From Cyanobacteria bacterium UBA6984 (GTDB lineage: Bacteria > Cyanobacteriota > Vampirovibrionia > Gastranaerophilales > Gastranaerophilaceae): a stretch of 14,483 nucleotides of DNA. The position numbers and the translations under genes were made by a program. The notes beneath the pieces were generated by a model, which saw only the letters and a list, made by a program, of their open reading frames with translations, made no database searches and had not been told where the DNA came from. Every line of letters begins with the position of its first letter. Position 1 is the first letter of the stretch. The DNA is taken from assembly GCA_002450015.1 (NCBI GenBank), contig DJYG01000007.1:1-14483 (forward strand). Reading direction: 5' to 3'. Shown here one piece after another: positions 12,978 through 14,483 of the stretch.

Positions 12978-14483
12978 ATGAAATTAGCAGTAGCATACGC
13001 AAGAGTATCATCAAAAAAGCAAGAAGATTCAGGTTTTTCTATTCCTGCTCAAAAAGAACTGTTTAAAAATTATTCTAAAAGAACTGATATTAAAATTGAC
13101 AAAATTTTTGAAGAGAATAAATCTGGTGGAAAAGAAGGTCGAAAAGTTTATAATGAAATGCTTGCATACATAAGAGAGAATAATATCAAAGATCTTTTTG
13201 TTGAAAAAACTGACAGAATATACAGAAATTTCAGAGACTATGTGGTATTAGAAGATTTATCGCAAAATTTTGATTTAACAATACACTTAGTGAAAGAAAA
13301 TGTTATTTTAAGCAAAAATGCAACAAGTCATGAAAAACTTGTACATGGTTTTAAAGTCTTACTTGCAAAGAATTATCTTGATAATTTGAGAGAAGAAGTG
13401 CTTAAAGGCAGAGAAGAAAAGATTAAAGAAGGCGGATATCCTCATAAAGCTCCAGTTGGATATTATAACGCGAAAGATACAAACACAAAGAAAAAAGAAA
13501 TTTTTGTAGATGAACAAAAGGCAAAATTTGTAAAACGTTTGTTTGATTTATATGCAACAGGAGCATATTCTGTTGAAGAATTAAGAACTAAACTGTTTGA
13601 AGAAGGGTTTAACCACAAAGGCAGACCATACTCAAAACCCCGATTATTATTTGTTTTAAAAGATGTATTTTATATTGGTAAAATGAAAATAAAAGGTGTT
13701 GTATATCAAGGTAAACATACTCCAATTATTGATTTAGAAACTTTTAATCGTGTACAAAAAATGTTTAATGACAGTAAATCAAGAAGTCACGATATAGAAT
13801 TTGCATATTCAGGTTTAATTAATTGTGGACATTGTGGCTGTCAATTAACAGCAGAACTCAAAAAGGGGAAATATGTTTATTACCATTGTACAGGAAAACG
13901 TGGTGGAACATGCAAAAAAGATTATATAAGAGAAGAAAAGCTTGATGAAGTATTTTTAGAATTGATTGATAAGTTGCCTGATCCTGACAAAGGTTTATTT
14001 GAAGAAATTAAGAAAGCAGTTAAAGAAATACGGCTTATGAAATCTGATTATGAAGAAGTTAGTCTGGAAGAAACTAAAAAACAGATATCAAGACTTCAAA
14101 CAAGATTAGATAATTTATATACGGATAAATTAGATGGAAATATAACCCAAGAAGAATGGTTGCAAAAACATAATCAATGGCATGACGAAAAAGACAAACT
14201 TGTTGAAAAATTACAAGCAATGAACAACGCATCACGAAATTTTGATGAAGGTTCGAACTTATTGGAAAACTTCTGCAAACACTCTCGTAGAGAGTTTTTG
14301 GCTGCTTCTCCAAAGAAAAAACGTGCAATCTTAAAAATGTTAGGTTCGAACTTTATCTATAAAGACAAAGAAGTAAGCGTAGTGCTTACTTCCGTGTTTA
14401 ATTATTTATTAAATAATCGTTTTGTTAATTATGGAGCGGGAGACGAGGCTCGTCTTGGATTTGCTCCACGCTCACAGAGTTTC
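12978..14483 (+). CDS. Large serine recombinase (integrase), open to the window edge
   Basis: At least 502 residues are encoded without a stop in the window. The ATG at 12978 follows TAGGA (12966-12970) by 7 nt. The N-terminal resolvase domain begins Y7-A-R9-V-S11, with S11 the likely nucleophile, and shows D-R-I-Y-R at about 79-83. The recombinase domain follows (about 150-270, P-H-K-A-P-V-G-Y), then a zinc ribbon with C283, C286, C304 and C312, and a coiled coil (about 360-420), the order of large serine integrases. These insert an element at a short attachment site and need a partner factor to excise it. The last residues (from about 485, Y-G-A-G-D-E-A-R) are encoded by tRNA-Gly-like DNA, so the natural C-terminus may depend on what the element is joined to. 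The protein is probably near its end, but the stop lies beyond the window. Confidence 0.93.
   Translation, partial: MKLAVAYARVSSKKQEDSGFSIPAQKELFKNYSKRTDIKIDKIFEENKSGGKEGRKVYNEMLAYIRENNIKDLFVEKTDRIYRNFRDYVVLEDLSQNFDLTIHLVKENVILSKNATSHEKLVHGFKVLLAKNYLDNLREEVLKGREEKIKEGGYPHKAPVGYYNAKDTNTKKKEIFVDEQKAKFVKRLFDLYATGAYSVEELRTKLFEEGFNHKGRPYSKPRLLFVLKDVFYIGKMKIKGVVYQGKHTPIIDLETFNRVQKMFNDSKSRSHDIEFAYSGLINCGHCGCQLTAELKKGKYVYYHCTGKRGGTCKKDYIREEKLDEVFLELIDKLPDPDKGLFEEIKKAVKEIRLMKSDYEEVSLEETKKQISRLQTRLDNLYTDKLDGNITQEEWLQKHNQWHDEKDKLVEKLQAMNNASRNFDEGSNLLENFCKHSRREFLAASPKKKRAILKMLGSNFIYKDKEVSVVLTSVFNYLLNNRFVNYGAGDEARLGFAPRSQSF
14432..14452 (-). other. tRNA-Gly 3'-end-like segment, candidate attachment core
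   Basis: On the minus strand these 21 bases read as the end of a tRNA-Gly: C-G-A-G-C of the T loop, a T-stem half, acceptor half CTCCCGC, then T and CCA. Upstream of this the match to a tRNA stops, since the other T-stem half and the rest are absent within the visible 31 bases. It therefore looks like an orphan 3' tRNA end rather than a gene. It lies inside the recombinase reading frame near its end, as in integrases whose attachment core overlaps their 3' end. Confidence 0.45.
14432..14468. repeat. Nested palindrome at the 3' end of the recombinase frame
   Basis: AGACGAG (14441-14447) and CTCGTCT (14449-14455) are exact inverted copies around one G. Outside them TGGAGC (14432-14437) and GCTCCA (14463-14468) form a second inverted pair. 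Dyad symmetry near an integrase end suits a crossover site. It overlaps the tRNA-Gly-like segment. Confidence 0.5.

Noticed and set aside
1..14483. CRISPR array, rRNA or complete tRNA genes
   Set aside because: I saw no regularly spaced repeats of 20-40 bp and no cloverleaf-like sequence other than the 21-base tRNA-Gly 3' fragment near the right edge.

Overview
The window is AT-rich (by eye about one third G+C) and bacterial, with strong AGGAGG-type ribosome binding sites and tightly packed genes. The style fits a gut-type low-GC anaerobe such as a Clostridia-like Firmicute or a Gastranaerophilales-like bacterium. This assignment is tentative, because no rRNA, complete tRNA or housekeeping gene is present. 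Almost everything here is accessory DNA: a restriction island followed by mobile-element material.

Left part (1-7721). A charged, low-complexity ORF tail and a 5'-truncated rhuM (Fic-type domain kept) open the window. A compact rightward operon follows: a PD-(D/E)XK nuclease-like protein, hsdS, an OLD-family ATPase/TOPRIM nuclease and hsdR. The rhuM remnant, the PD-(D/E)XK gene, hsdS and the OLD gene overlap one another by 4-11 nt, and hsdR starts 9 nt after OLD, so translational coupling is likely. No hsdM methyltransferase is visible. It must lie upstream, elsewhere in the genome, or be lost. A small unrecognised gene (7494-7721) follows hsdR with its own strong ribosome binding site.

Middle part (7728-10014). 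A compact, catalytic-domain-only tyrosine recombinase faces the restriction operon. It is followed by 412 bases without an intact gene, which hold the decayed 3' end of a serine resolvase and several inverted repeats. Next comes a leftward AAA/DUF4143 ATPase with a well-formed promoter that is overlapped by an 11-bp direct repeat.

Right part (10015-14483). A leftward zinc-ribbon protein, probably on a nearly leaderless mRNA, is divergent from a rightward replication module. That module has a winged-helix replisome-organizer-like protein and a DnaC-like helicase loader with degenerate Walker A and B motifs. A terminator hairpin, a small unknown protein and a large serine recombinase follow; the recombinase runs off the window edge. 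Its last codons contain a segment matching the 3' end of a tRNA-Gly inside a palindrome, which suggests an attachment site. The divergent regulator, replication genes and integrase, with no structural genes in view, resemble the core of a phage satellite or small integrative element. The most notable points are the composite type I restriction operon and the loader with both ATPase motifs eroded.
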